A DNA stretch of 64,000 nucleotides, from the NCBI GenBank assembly GCA_036274895.1, contig DASUEU010000089.1, forward strand, positions 62,001 to 126,000, read 5' to 3'. Under the pieces are notes generated by a model. The model was not told the origin of the DNA. It searched no databases and saw only the letters and a program-made list of their open reading frames with translations. Source of the DNA: CALMKX01 sp036274895 (GTDB lineage: Bacteria > Acidobacteriota > Thermoanaerobaculia > Multivoradales > SZUA-115). A program made the position numbers and the translations under genes. This document shows positions 27,466-35,801 of the stretch, one piece after another. The first letter of the stretch is position 1. The number at the start of each line of letters is the position of its first letter.

Positions 27466-29601
27466 ATGCACTATCCCGGCAACTCCGCCCTCGCCCCCGA
27501 CGTCCAGCAGCGCATCGTGCGCACCTTCCAGCAGACCCTCGAGCTGGCCGAGAAGGGCAGCGCGCAAGAGGCGATTCTAGGCTGCGACTTCATCCTGCGG
27601 ATGGACCCGCAGTTCGAGGCCGCCCGGGTGTTGATGAACCGCATCGGCGCCACCCCGGGTGCCGTGTCGGTCGAGGATCTGCGCCGCATGCTGCAGGACC
27701 CCGCGGCGCGACCCGCCGTGCCGGCCGCTCCCGCCACCCTCCCCGACCTCGATTTCGACACCGAGCTTCCCGACCTGCCCGAGCTCTCGCCGGAGCCGAG
27801 CGGGCGCAGCGCTTTGACCGAGGGGCTGCGCCAGCTGCTCGAGCGGGGCGAGCTCAAGAGGCTGATCCAGGTGGCCGAGGAAAACCGCCGCGAGGTGGCG
27901 GCGGACGCCGATGCCCGCCGCATCGTCGAGCAGGCCTACAACCGCCTCGAAGCCGAGCCCTACGTGCTCTCCTACCTCGAGAAGGCGCGACAGGCCCGCG
28001 CCGGTGGAGATCTCGGCGAGGTCGAGAGGATGCTGGCCCGGGCCCGCTCTCTCGATGCTCACCACCCCGGCATCCTGGAGCTGGAGCGTGAGCTGGCCGG
28101 CCCCGTGGCCCCGCCTGCCGTCGCCAGCGGCGCAGGTGTGGCGGGCGACGCGGTCGAGCTCGAGCTGGAGCCCCAGGGAGGCTTCAGCCTGGACTTCGCA
28201 GCCTCCGCGCCCGCGCCCCAATGGGGTGCACCGGTCGCCTCCGGCGGCGGCCAGGAGACCGATGGGCGAATCCGCGAGCTGCTCGACGAGGGCCAGGCGG
28301 CTTTCGCGCGCGGCGACCACCAGGCGGCCATCGACACCTGGTCGCGGATCTTCCTGATCGACATCGACCACCAGGAGGCCGCCCGCCGGATCGAGCAGGC
28401 GCGGCGAGTGAAGGCCGAAGGAGAGCGCAAGGTCGAGGAGGTTTTCCACGAGGCGGTCAACGCCTTCGAGTTGGGCTTCCGGGACGAAGCCCGCCAAGGC
28501 CTGGAACGGGTGCTGGCCATCCAGCCCGGCCACTTCGGTGCCCGCGACTACCTGAACCGTCTCGAGGAGGAACCGGCCGAGAGCTTCGCGCCACCCGCCG
28601 CGGTGCCACCGCGGCCCGGGGGCGGCGGCGAACTCCTCGAAGAGGACCTCTTCCTCAAGGAAGACATCTTCGAGCCCCCACCTCCGGGCGAGGCACCCCG
28701 AGCGGCGGCACAGCCCAAGGCCACCGCTGCCGCCACCGGCGCCCGCCCGGCGGCCAAGCCAGCGGCTCGCGCCAGCTCCGGGCGGGGGCGCTTCTTCCTC
28801 GTCGGCGGTGCGGTCCTCGCCCTCCTGCTCGCGGTCTCCTACCTCGCCTGGAACAACTGGGACCGGCTGTTCCCCAACGCTGCGCCGGCCGCGGAGGGCG
28901 ACCTGCTCGCCCAGGCGAAGGAGCAGTACGAGCGGGGCAAGCAGGCCGCGGCGCGGTCGATCCTCGGCCGGATCCCCGAGGGCGACCCGCAGTACGAAGA
29001 GGCCCAGGAGCTGCTGGCCAACTGGCAAGCCGGGAAGGGCCAGCCGAGAACGCGCCGACCGGCAGGCGGCAAGGCCATGGAGCTGCCGCCGCTCCCCGAG
29101 ACCGCCAACCCCCCTGCCGACCCCAACCTCCGTGACCGCTGGGATCGGGAAGTGGCGCGGGCTCGCGAGGCCTACGCCGAGCGCGAGTACCTGCTGGCCG
29201 ACCGGCACTTCCAGCGCGCAGCGCAGGTCGCCCCGCTGGCCGGTACGGCCGCCGAGCTCTCGCGGGACGTGCGCCGCCAACTCGCCCCCCTGGGCGAGAT
29301 GATCACGCGCTTCGAGCGCCGGGACTGGGAACCGATCCTCCTGCCCTTGAGCGAGATGCGCAAGCTGGACTCGACCGACCGGGACGTCGCCCGCCTGCTC
29401 GCCGACACCCACTACAACCTCGCCGTGCGCGACCTGCAGGCAGGCGCTCCGGCAGCGGCCCTGCCGCGGTTCGACGAAGCGCTGCGGCTGCGACCCGATT
29501 CGGTGGCCATCCGGCGCCACAAGGCCTTCGCCCAGACCTACGCCGAGCGCCCACCGGATCTCCTGTACCAGATCTACGTCAAATACCTGCCCTTCCGCTG
29601 A
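27466..29601 (+). CDS. Membrane-anchored TPR-repeat protein
   Basis: 711 residues from ATG 27466. Helical TPR-like repeats fill ~5-70, ~120-200 and ~265-375 (EAILGCDFILRMDP, EEGQ-like helices, EARQGLERVLAIQPGH). A Pro/Ala-rich linker leads to one membrane span at ~443-463 (FFLVGGAVLALLLAVSYLAW). TPR units follow on the other side (EQYERGKQAAARSILGRIP; AREAYAEREYLLADRHFQRAA). TPR proteins are scaffolds; the topology would join a cytoplasmic and a periplasmic scaffold. It is followed after 9 bp by an RDD membrane protein, probably its partner. Confidence 0.85.
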   Translation: MHYPGNSALAPDVQQRIVRTFQQTLELAEKGSAQEAILGCDFILRMDPQFEAARVLMNRIGATPGAVSVEDLRRMLQDPAARPAVPAAPATLPDLDFDTELPDLPELSPEPSGRSALTEGLRQLLERGELKRLIQVAEENRREVAADADARRIVEQAYNRLEAEPYVLSYLEKARQARAGGDLGEVERMLARARSLDAHHPGILELERELAGPVAPPAVASGAGVAGDAVELELEPQGGFSLDFAASAPAPQWGAPVASGGGQETDGRIRELLDEGQAAFARGDHQAAIDTWSRIFLIDIDHQEAARRIEQARRVKAEGERKVEEVFHEAVNAFELGFRDEARQGLERVLAIQPGHFGARDYLNRLEEEPAESFAPPAAVPPRPGGGGELLEEDLFLKEDIFEPPPPGEAPRAAAQPKATAAATGARPAAKPAARASSGRGRFFLVGGAVLALLLAVSYLAWNNWDRLFPNAAPAAEGDLLAQAKEQYERGKQAAARSILGRIPEGDPQYEEAQELLANWQAGKGQPRTRRPAGGKAMELPPLPETANPPADPNLRDRWDREVARAREAYAEREYLLADRHFQRAAQVAPLAGTAAELSRDVRRQLAPLGEMITRFERRDWEPILLPLSEMRKLDSTDRDVARLLADTHYNLAVRDLQAGAPAAALPRFDEALRLRPDSVAIRRHKAFAQTYAERPPDLLYQIYVKYLPFR

Positions 29602-29610
29602 GGGGGCTCG

Positions 29611-30171
29611 ATGCCGCGGTCGTCCGACGCGCCGAGCCTCTTCGACCTGCCGCTGGTGCAGCGCTCGCCGCCGGCGCCCGAGCCGGAGCCCGAGCATCAG
29701 CCCATCCAGGACGAGCTGGCTTTCGAGATCGCCCCGGAACAGGCCACTGGGCAGCCGGCCGGCGAGCGACTCGGGCCTCACCCGGCGCGCTTCGGCGATC
29801 ACCTGCGAGCGGCAGTCGCCGACCTCCTCCTCTTGGTGGCCGCGGGGCTGGTGGCGCTGCTCGGCTGTGAGCTGCTGGGGGTCCGGGCGAGCGCCGAGGT
29901 CTTGCCCGGTCTCGTGCTCTTCCTCTTCGCCTGCTCCTTCCTCCTGACCATCGTTCCGCTCGCCTTCTGGGGGCGAACCCTCGGCATGAGCTGGGCGGGC
30001 GTCGAGGCCAGGACCCCGGAGGGGTTGCTGCCGTCCTTCGGCCAGGTCCTGCGCCGCTGGCTGGCCGGACTCCTCACCCTGACTCTCGCCGGCCTGCCTT
30101 TGCTGGTGGCCCTGTCCGGCCGCTCGGTCGCCGATCGCCTGAGCGGCACCCTCACTCGGCGCCGAGGGTGA
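29611..30171 (+). CDS. RDD-family membrane protein
   Basis: 186 residues. About 65 polar residues rich in Pro and Glu are followed by three to four membrane spans. The RDD-type features are RFGDHLRAAVADLLLL at the first span and FWGRTLGMSWAGVEART, the conserved WGxTxGK/M segment. The function of RDD proteins is mostly unknown (some are transport-related). It is in the same operon as the TPR protein. The 3' end overlaps the convergent membrane protein gene by 20 bp. Confidence 0.8.
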   Translation: MPRSSDAPSLFDLPLVQRSPPAPEPEPEHQPIQDELAFEIAPEQATGQPAGERLGPHPARFGDHLRAAVADLLLLVAAGLVALLGCELLGVRASAEVLPGLVLFLFACSFLLTIVPLAFWGRTLGMSWAGVEARTPEGLLPSFGQVLRRWLAGLLTLTLAGLPLLVALSGRSVADRLSGTLTRRRG

Positions 30172-30763
30172 GGCGGCCCCGGCGCAGCACTGCCAGGGCC
30201 AGACCGAGGTTGGCGAAGGCGGTGGTGACGGCGAAGACCGCGAGCCCGGCACGTCCGGAGAAGAGGGCGGCGGCTCCCCCCAGCTGATAGGCCAGGCCGA
30301 AGCGCGAGAGGGCCCGGAAAGAGAGCCCGCCCAGGATGTAGAAGGAGTGGCCGAGGAGCAGCAGCCACAGTCCCGGCAGCAGGAGGAGCTCGTCGCCAAC
30401 CACCAGGGCGACGCTGAGCAGCAGGGCCACCAACGAGAGGTTGCCCTGCGCCCGCAGGGCCCAGGCCGCGAGCAGGGAGCCCCGCCCCTTCTGCTGCCAG
30501 AAGGAGCGGGCCTCGATCGCGCCAGCGGCCAGGATGGCGAAGGACCACAGCAGCAGCACTCCGGACGGCCCCCAGCGCTCGCCGGCGAGACGGGTGCCCA
30601 GGGCCGCGGCCGGCAGGGCGAGCCCCCAGCCCAGCCAGGGCCAGGGAGAGGCGAGGTAGGGGGCGGCGGCGGCCCGGAAGCGCTTCCTCACCCCCGCGAG
30701 CTCTGCCTGGGCCTGGGGGTCGGTCGGGTGGTAGGAGAAGGCCGGCTCGTACTCGGAGGACAT
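30152..30763 (-). CDS. Hypothetical multi-pass membrane protein
   Basis: 203 residues. A ~30-residue soluble N-terminus is followed by about six hydrophobic segments (WLGWGLALPAAAL, LLLWSFAILAAGAIEA, LSLVALLLSVALVV, LLLPGLWLLLLGHSFYILGG, FSGRAGLAVFAVTTAFANLGLALAV). I do not recognise the family. It lies 22 bp upstream, in transcription direction, of nothing else on its strand except the glycosyltransferase whose gene ends at 30786, so the two may be cotranscribed. Confidence 0.7.
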   Translation of the reverse strand: MSSEYEPAFSYHPTDPQAQAELAGVRKRFRAAAAPYLASPWPWLGWGLALPAAALGTRLAGERWGPSGVLLLWSFAILAAGAIEARSFWQQKGRGSLLAAWALRAQGNLSLVALLLSVALVVGDELLLLPGLWLLLLGHSFYILGGLSFRALSRFGLAYQLGGAAALFSGRAGLAVFAVTTAFANLGLALAVLRRGRLTLGAE

Positions 30764-30785
30764 AGCGGTTGGACCTCGCCCGGGA

Positions 30786-32231
30786 TCATTGCAGATCCGG
30801 CCCGGCGCCCAGCCGGCGAAGCTCGCGGCCCAGCAGCCAGAGCACCGGCAGGTGCTCCAGGGCGAGCAGCCAGCCCAGCTCCCGGCCCTCGGCGTAGATC
30901 CAGTACGAGAGCCCGGCGAGGCCGGTGGCGAGTGGCCAGGCCACGCTGCCCACCGCCACGGCGAGGGGCAGCGGCCAGAGCAGATACCAGGGCATCACCG
31001 TCGGCGCGAAGAGGAGGAAGACGGCGACGACGGCGAAGGTGTGGGCGGCGACCCCCAGCCGATCTCGTCGCCTCGCTCCCCAGAGCACCACACCGAGCGT
31101 GGCGCCGAGCCACACCACGCGTGCCGCAGCGGCACCGGCGCCGGGCCGGAGGGCGTCGGCAACGACTCCCACGGCATGGGCGACACCGGCGTTGAACTGC
31201 CACTCCCGGGCGAAGGCGCCCAGACCCTCGAGCATCGGACCGAGAGAGCCGGCGAAGGGTAGATAGGCCCCCAACCCCACGGCGGCGAGCACCCACCAAC
31301 TGCGCGGGCGGCAGCGAGGCAGCAGGGCTCCGGCCGCCACCGCCGGCCCCAGCTTGACCAGCGCGCCGCCCGCCAGGGCGGCCAGGGAGAGCCGCTCCCG
31401 TCCGACCACGGCGAGGTAGACCGCGGCAGTGAGCAGGAAGACCGCCACCGCGTCGACGTGGGCCGAGCCGGCGATCTCCTTGACCACCAGGGGATTCCAG
31501 GCGTAGAGCAAGACCGCGATCCGCGGCCGGCCCAGCCGTTCGAGCAGGCGCAGCAGCAGCCAGCAGGTGCCGAGGTCGAAGGCCAGCAGGAGGAGCTTCC
31601 AGGCCAGCACGCTGCCCGGCGCCAGCCAGGCGACCAGGGCGAAGAGGGCCTGGGCGAGGGGAGGGTAGACCGTGCGATAGCTCGGGAAGGCCACCCGGGC
31701 GAGGATCTCTTCCCGCACGGGGTCGGCGAGCAGGGCTTCGGCGGCCGGGTCCCCCTCGGCGGCGGCCTCTTCCCACCCGGACGGGGCCAGGCGGTAGGGG
31801 TCGTGGCCGCCGGTGGCGACGGCGCCGTCCCAGAAGTAGCGCCAGAGGTCCTGGTCGTAGAGGACGAAGCGATCGAAGACGACGCCCTCGCCCAGGAGGT
31901 CAGCGCGGGCGTCGGCCGGATCGACCGGGCGGGGTAGGCCGGCGGGCAGCAGCAAGAGCCGGAACACCACCGCCGCGCCCAGCACCAGGGCGAGGGTCGA
32001 TCCTCGCTGCCCGAGGGCTGCCTCTCGGCCGAGTCGGTAGGCAGCCAGATAGAGCGCGAACAGAAAGGCATAGAGCAACAGGAAGAGGGCAACGTCGCCG
32101 CGGCCGCCCCGGGCGTCGAAGGAGAGGCCGAGGAGGCCGTAGACGGCGGCGCTCGCCAGGGCGAGGGCCACGAGGGGGGGGAGCCTCGAGCGCAAGATCC
32201 GGGGGCCGGTGAATCCGTTCGCCGGGAGCAT
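30786..32231 (-). CDS. Membrane glycosyltransferase (GT87/GT-C-like mannosyltransferase type)
   Basis: 481 residues from ATG 32231; ten or more hydrophobic segments. The first large loop carries VLYDQDLWRYFWDGAVATGGHDPYRLAPSG, a pattern seen in prenyl-phosphomannose-using GT-C enzymes, with FPSYRTVYPPLAQALFAL and LYAWNPLVVKEIAGSAHVDA following (each quoted in part). Such enzymes transfer sugars from lipid carriers at the periplasmic face. It is separated from the sugar cluster at 9-19 kb. Divergent from the small exported protein gene at 32275. Confidence 0.8.
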   Translation of the reverse strand: MLPANGFTGPRILRSRLPPLVALALASAAVYGLLGLSFDARGGRGDVALFLLLYAFLFALYLAAYRLGREAALGQRGSTLALVLGAAVVFRLLLLPAGLPRPVDPADARADLLGEGVVFDRFVLYDQDLWRYFWDGAVATGGHDPYRLAPSGWEEAAAEGDPAAEALLADPVREEILARVAFPSYRTVYPPLAQALFALVAWLAPGSVLAWKLLLLAFDLGTCWLLLRLLERLGRPRIAVLLYAWNPLVVKEIAGSAHVDAVAVFLLTAAVYLAVVGRERLSLAALAGGALVKLGPAVAAGALLPRCRPRSWWVLAAVGLGAYLPFAGSLGPMLEGLGAFAREWQFNAGVAHAVGVVADALRPGAGAAAARVVWLGATLGVVLWGARRRDRLGVAAHTFAVVAVFLLFAPTVMPWYLLWPLPLAVAVGSVAWPLATGLAGLSYWIYAEGRELGWLLALEHLPVLWLLGRELRRLGAGPDLQ

Positions 32232-32274
32232 ACGGAAGATAGGATGGACCAACCACTCCCCGAGGAGGACCATC

Positions 32275-32640
32275 ATGCGCCAAGCCGCTTTCGCTCTCCT
32301 GGTTGTGAGCCTGCTCACGCCTCCCCTCTGGGCCTCCGGGCCGGTGGCCGGCAGCGCCACGGCCGAGGAGCGCCCCTTCGTCGTCACCCAGCGCTTGAAG
32401 GCCGAGATCACCGGCGTCGAGGGGGAAGCCGCCCTGATGCTCAAAGACGCCGAGGGCCGGAACTTCCGGGTCGCCCTCGACGAGTCGATCCGGCTGGTCG
32501 CCCAGGACAAGAAGCGCTTCGACGGCCGCAAGAAGCTGCGTCCCGCGGACCTCGCCGCGGGCCAGCAGGTGCAGGTGCTCTACCGGGTCGAGCCCTTCCA
32601 GGTGCTCGAGATCAAGGTGCTCAAAGAGAAGGCGGCCTGA
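32275..32640 (+). CDS. Small exported protein, unknown function
   Basis: 121 residues; ATG 32275 after GAGGAGG. Signal peptide MRQAAFALLVVSLLTPPLWA. The mature part is one small beta-barrel-like domain: LKAEITGVEGEAALMLKDAEG, then ADLAAGQQVQVLYRVEPFQVLEIKVLKE, the pattern of OB-like or DUF5666-type single-domain periplasmic proteins. No catalytic residues are evident. Confidence 0.78.
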   Translation: MRQAAFALLVVSLLTPPLWASGPVAGSATAEERPFVVTQRLKAEITGVEGEAALMLKDAEGRNFRVALDESIRLVAQDKKRFDGRKKLRPADLAAGQQVQVLYRVEPFQVLEIKVLKEKAA

Positions 32641-32649
32641 GGGCCGCGT

Positions 32650-33672
32650 TCACGGGCAGGGGAAGGCCAGCACGTCCTGGAGCGGCTCGAAGGGCGTGCT
32701 CACGGGGTTGCTCCAGGTCCGGGAGACCCCCGTCAGGGTGTCCTCCACCGTCAGCGTGACCCCGACATCGGTCAAGCCCCCGGCGAGCAACCAGAAGTGG
32801 CTGTTGACGCCGCAGCCGTCCACCAGCTTCACCATCAGCTCCAGATTGGCCGGGTCGAAGAACCAGAAGGCCCCGGTGTCGGCGGTCAGGCCGATCGCGC
32901 GGCCAGTGCCTTCGAGCCCCACCGCAGTGCGCCAGCTGGTTCTCAACACGAAGCGGCCACCGCGCAGGGTCAGCTCCTCTGAGGATACGGGCTCGACCCG
33001 GAACGGGAAGGAGAAGCTGAGCTGGCTACCGCCACTGAAACCGTCCGCCAGCAGCACCAGCGTGTAGTCGCCGGCGGCGAGGGGTTCCACCACGAGCGGA
33101 GACGCGTACGAGGGCTCCAGGGTGCAGGGCGGCGGCAGGCCAATCGCGCTCTGCTCGCCGCGGCTCGCGAAGGTCGTCGGCGAGAGTTGAAACAGCCGCG
33201 GGAAGTAGATCGGGCAACTCGCCAGGGCGGTGACGAGGAACGGCTCCCCGGCGACCGGCACAGCGGGCTCGAGCAGGATGTTGAAGGGCCCCTGGCGGAT
33301 GGTGAGGTCGCGGTCGTAGAGCAGCTCCGGCGGGAAGGTGCAGTGGGGCTCGGTGCCCTCGCCGAGGCGGAACAGTCGGACCTCGTAGGTGCCGGCCGAG
33401 AGGGGCGGAGAGTCGACGACCAGGACGGGAGGGACGGGTCCGGCGCCAGGGCAAGTGCAGGCCTCGGTGACCAGCAGATCGACGCGGCTGCCCGTCACCT
33501 GGACTCTCGGTTCCGAAGCCACACAGGAGTTTGGGTACCAGACGTAGAAGCTGAGAACCTGGGTGGAATCCGGGGTGCCTGGATAGACGCTCACCATGGG
33601 GGGTTGGGGCGTCGCTGGCGAGGCGACGAGGCCCGCGGCTAGGACGAGAGGCGCGATCCGGCCGAATCCCAT
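32650..33672 (-). CDS. Secreted protein with acidobacterial-type C-terminal beta domain
   Basis: 340 residues; ATG 33672 after AAGGAG. A signal peptide (MGFGRIAPLVLAAGLVASPA) precedes beta-rich modules with several cysteines. The last ~105 residues (LRGGRFVLRTSWR, DTGAFWFFDPANLELMVKLVD, GCGVNSHFWLLAGGLTDV, LTVEDTLTG) match a domain that I know as recurrent at the ends of secreted proteins in Thermoanaerobaculia-like genomes; its role is unknown. No protease or hydrolase motif. Transcription is convergent with the preceding small exported protein. Confidence 0.8.
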   Translation of the reverse strand: MGFGRIAPLVLAAGLVASPATPQPPMVSVYPGTPDSTQVLSFYVWYPNSCVASEPRVQVTGSRVDLLVTEACTCPGAGPVPPVLVVDSPPLSAGTYEVRLFRLGEGTEPHCTFPPELLYDRDLTIRQGPFNILLEPAVPVAGEPFLVTALASCPIYFPRLFQLSPTTFASRGEQSAIGLPPPCTLEPSYASPLVVEPLAAGDYTLVLLADGFSGGSQLSFSFPFRVEPVSSEELTLRGGRFVLRTSWRTAVGLEGTGRAIGLTADTGAFWFFDPANLELMVKLVDGCGVNSHFWLLAGGLTDVGVTLTVEDTLTGVSRTWSNPVSTPFEPLQDVLAFPCP

Positions 33673-33766
33673 GGTGGGCTCCTTCCTGCTGCGAGGCTGA
33701 GCTATGCCGAAAAAGCATAGGTCGTCGAGAGGACCGCGTCAAGCAGGCGGGGCGGCCCCACGGGCC

Positions 33767-34249
33767 TCAGAGCCATTGCCGATGGGGCGCCAGCTCCCCC
33801 GCGAAGTGGGCGGCCGCTGCGGGCAGGTCGGCGACGAAGGCGAAGTCGGCGTATTCGAAGCCCGGGCCCACGGAGCAGCCGAAGAACGTGTAGCTGCCGA
33901 GGGAGCGGGCAGTCTGCCAGTGGCCGGCGGGCACCACCCGGACCGGCTCCTGCTCGGCGGCGAAAGGCCCCAGCTTCAGCGGGGCGAGGGCGCCGGTCGC
34001 CGGGTCGAAGGTGATCAGCTCGAGGGGGTCGCCCTCGTAGAAATGCCAGACCTCGTCCGAGGCCAGCCGGTGCCAACGGCTGAAGGTGCCGGCCACGTGC
34101 AGGAAATAGATGGTGGTCAAGGCCGGGCGTTCGGCGCCGCCCTCCGTGCTCACCCGCCGCTCGGCGCGGAAAACCTCGCGGAACCAGCCCCCTTCGGGAT
34201 GGGCGAGGAGGCCCAACGAGCGGATCAGCTCCTGGGCGCGAGGATTCAT
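33767..34249 (-). CDS. Cupin, DUF985 family
   Basis: 160 residues. Matches the DUF985/cupin_5 family: IRSLGLLAHPEGGWFREVFR, TTIYFLHVAGTFSRWHRLASDEVWHFYEGDPLEL, GHWQTARSLGSYTFFGCSVGPGFEYADF (each quoted in part). The HPEGG and WH..DE..HFY residues line the jelly-roll cavity. The biochemical role of the family is not established; some members are sugar epimerase-like. The gene follows the alpha/beta hydrolase gene with a 20-bp gap, likely one transcript. Confidence 0.9.
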   Translation of the reverse strand: MNPRAQELIRSLGLLAHPEGGWFREVFRAERRVSTEGGAERPALTTIYFLHVAGTFSRWHRLASDEVWHFYEGDPLELITFDPATGALAPLKLGPFAAEQEPVRVVPAGHWQTARSLGSYTFFGCSVGPGFEYADFAFVADLPAAAAHFAGELAPHRQWL

Positions 34250-34269
34250 TGAGGAGACAGGGGGCGGCC

Positions 34270-35136
34270 TCAGGCCGCGCGGGTGCAAAGGTCGACGAAG
34301 CCGGCCAGACGGGAGAAGTAGGTCTCGCCGCCGCAATCGGGGACGTCGTGGTGGTCCGCGCCGGGCACGGCCAGGAACTGCTTGGGCGCGGCGGCCCGCT
34401 CGTAGAGGGCCCGGCCGTGCTCGATGGGGATGACCTGATCCGCGGTGCCGTGGATGAAGAGCTTCGGCATCGGCAGGTGCTCGACCTTGTCGATCGAGCG
34501 GAACTGGTTCTTGGCGATCAGGTGCATGGGCAGACCGGGGTGAGCCGAGCGGGCGAGGGCCTTGACGTCGATGAAGCTCGACTGCACCACCAGGCCGGCC
34601 ACCGGACGATGCAGGGCGCCGTCGATGGCCACCGCCCCACCCAGGGACTGGCCGACGAGGACGATGCGCTCCGGCTCCTCGCCGATCACCTCGGTCAGGA
34701 AGTCGTAGGCGGCCCGCACGTCGCGAAAGAGGCCCTTCTCGCTCGGGCGGCCGTCGCTGTTGCCATAGCCGCGGTAGTCGAAGGCGAGCAGGCTCAGCTG
34801 ATGGTCGAAGAGCCCCTTGAACTGCTCCACCCGGTGGGCGATCGAGCCGGAATGCCCGTGGCAGAGCAGGAGAGTGGCGCGGGCCTTGGGGTGAGGCATC
34901 CACCAGCCGTGCAGCTCGATGCCGTCTTCGGTCCCGAACCACACGTCCTCGACCGGCAGGCCGAGGTTCTCGGCGTCCCAGTCGCCCTCCGGAAAACGCT
35001 CGGGCGAGAACAGGCGCCTGGCCTGGTAGAGCCGGCGGGCCACCTCGAGGGTGCCCAGTCCGGCGATGAGACCGAGGGTGGGGATGACGAGGCGGCGGAG
35101 GCGAGGTTTCTTCGTTCGGCGTTGCATGGTGCTCAC
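34270..35136 (-). CDS. Alpha/beta hydrolase, membrane-anchored
   Basis: 288 residues; an N-terminal hydrophobic anchor (LVIPTLGLIAGLGTLEVA). Hydrolase core: LLLCHGHSGSIAHR (oxyanion region), AFDYRGYGNSDGRPSE, nucleophile elbow VLVGQSLGGAVA (Ser), LFIHGTADQVIPIEHG (Asp) and VPGADHHDVPD (His), a complete triad. It resembles BEM46/YqkD-like serine hydrolases; the substrate is unknown. An alternative ATG at 35127 would remove three residues. Confidence 0.9.
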   Translation of the reverse strand: MSTMQRRTKKPRLRRLVIPTLGLIAGLGTLEVARRLYQARRLFSPERFPEGDWDAENLGLPVEDVWFGTEDGIELHGWWMPHPKARATLLLCHGHSGSIAHRVEQFKGLFDHQLSLLAFDYRGYGNSDGRPSEKGLFRDVRAAYDFLTEVIGEEPERIVLVGQSLGGAVAIDGALHRPVAGLVVQSSFIDVKALARSAHPGLPMHLIAKNQFRSIDKVEHLPMPKLFIHGTADQVIPIEHGRALYERAAAPKQFLAVPGADHHDVPDCGGETYFSRLAGFVDLCTRAA

Positions 35137-35240
35137 TCTGTTAGAGGGCGGCGGAGGTCGAGTTTATTCCCGCTGCTCGATGGGTTGCCGCCCGCTCTCC
35201 CAAGATACGCAGGCCGGGTGGCGAAGGTGAGAGCAATGGG

Positions 35241-35801
35241 TCACAGGGGCGCGGCGGGAGCGGGGAGGGCCTGGCCGCGGATGAGGCCGGAGGCCCTCTG
35301 GATGGGCGCCCCCTCGAGGTCGCTCCAGGTTGCCTCGAAGCAGCCGCAGAGACGACGCCGGCCCGCGAGCAAGACGAGGGTGCCGCGGATGGCCATGGGC
35401 TCGCTGCCGGCTCCCGCGATCTCGAAGCACAGAGTATCGGCATGATGGGCCGCCGGCACCGCGAGGCTGCGCCAGCGGCCGATCTCCGCCGTCGCCCTCG
35501 CCCCGCGGCCGACCTGTTCGAGGACACCACCCGGGCCGAGCCGCAGCAGGGAGGGCATCAGCCCGCGAGTCTCGTTCGAGAGCTCGAGGCGGAAGGTGGT
35601 GGGCAGCAGCGGCGCTCCGGCGGCCAGGCCAGCCGGGTGAGCACGGGCATTCGCGGCAACGCGCAGCATGGACGGCATCTCCTCCTGGATACGAAGGACG
35701 GCCGCGGCGAGATGATCCCTCACCCTCCGCCGGGCCAAGCGGCGCTGGCCGGAGAACTCCTGGTGCGAGGGGCCGTACCTCGGTAGAGGAGGGCATACCA
35801 T
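35241..35801 (-). CDS. Hypothetical protein, divergent from the ADOP permease
   Basis: An open frame of 186 codons on the minus strand. The ATG at 35801 lies inside the same CCATGG that carries the permease start, so the true start is possibly further in (35723 GTG or 35678 ATG). Visible features are LRLGPGGVLEQVGRGARATAEIGRW and a C-terminal strand-rich part, FEIAGAGSEPMAIRGTLVLL then CGCFEATWSDLEGAP. I do not recognise a family. Coding potential is supported mainly by the coherent hydrophobic strand pattern, so it is uncertain. Confidence 0.45.
   Translation of the reverse strand: MVCPPLPRYGPSHQEFSGQRRLARRRVRDHLAAAVLRIQEEMPSMLRVAANARAHPAGLAAGAPLLPTTFRLELSNETRGLMPSLLRLGPGGVLEQVGRGARATAEIGRWRSLAVPAAHHADTLCFEIAGAGSEPMAIRGTLVLLAGRRRLCGCFEATWSDLEGAPIQRASGLIRGQALPAPAAPL

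Noticed and set aside
27577..30399. 940-codon minus-strand frame opposite the TPR/RDD genes
   Set aside because: The plus-strand frame gives TPR repeats and an RDD domain. The minus frame has no domain.
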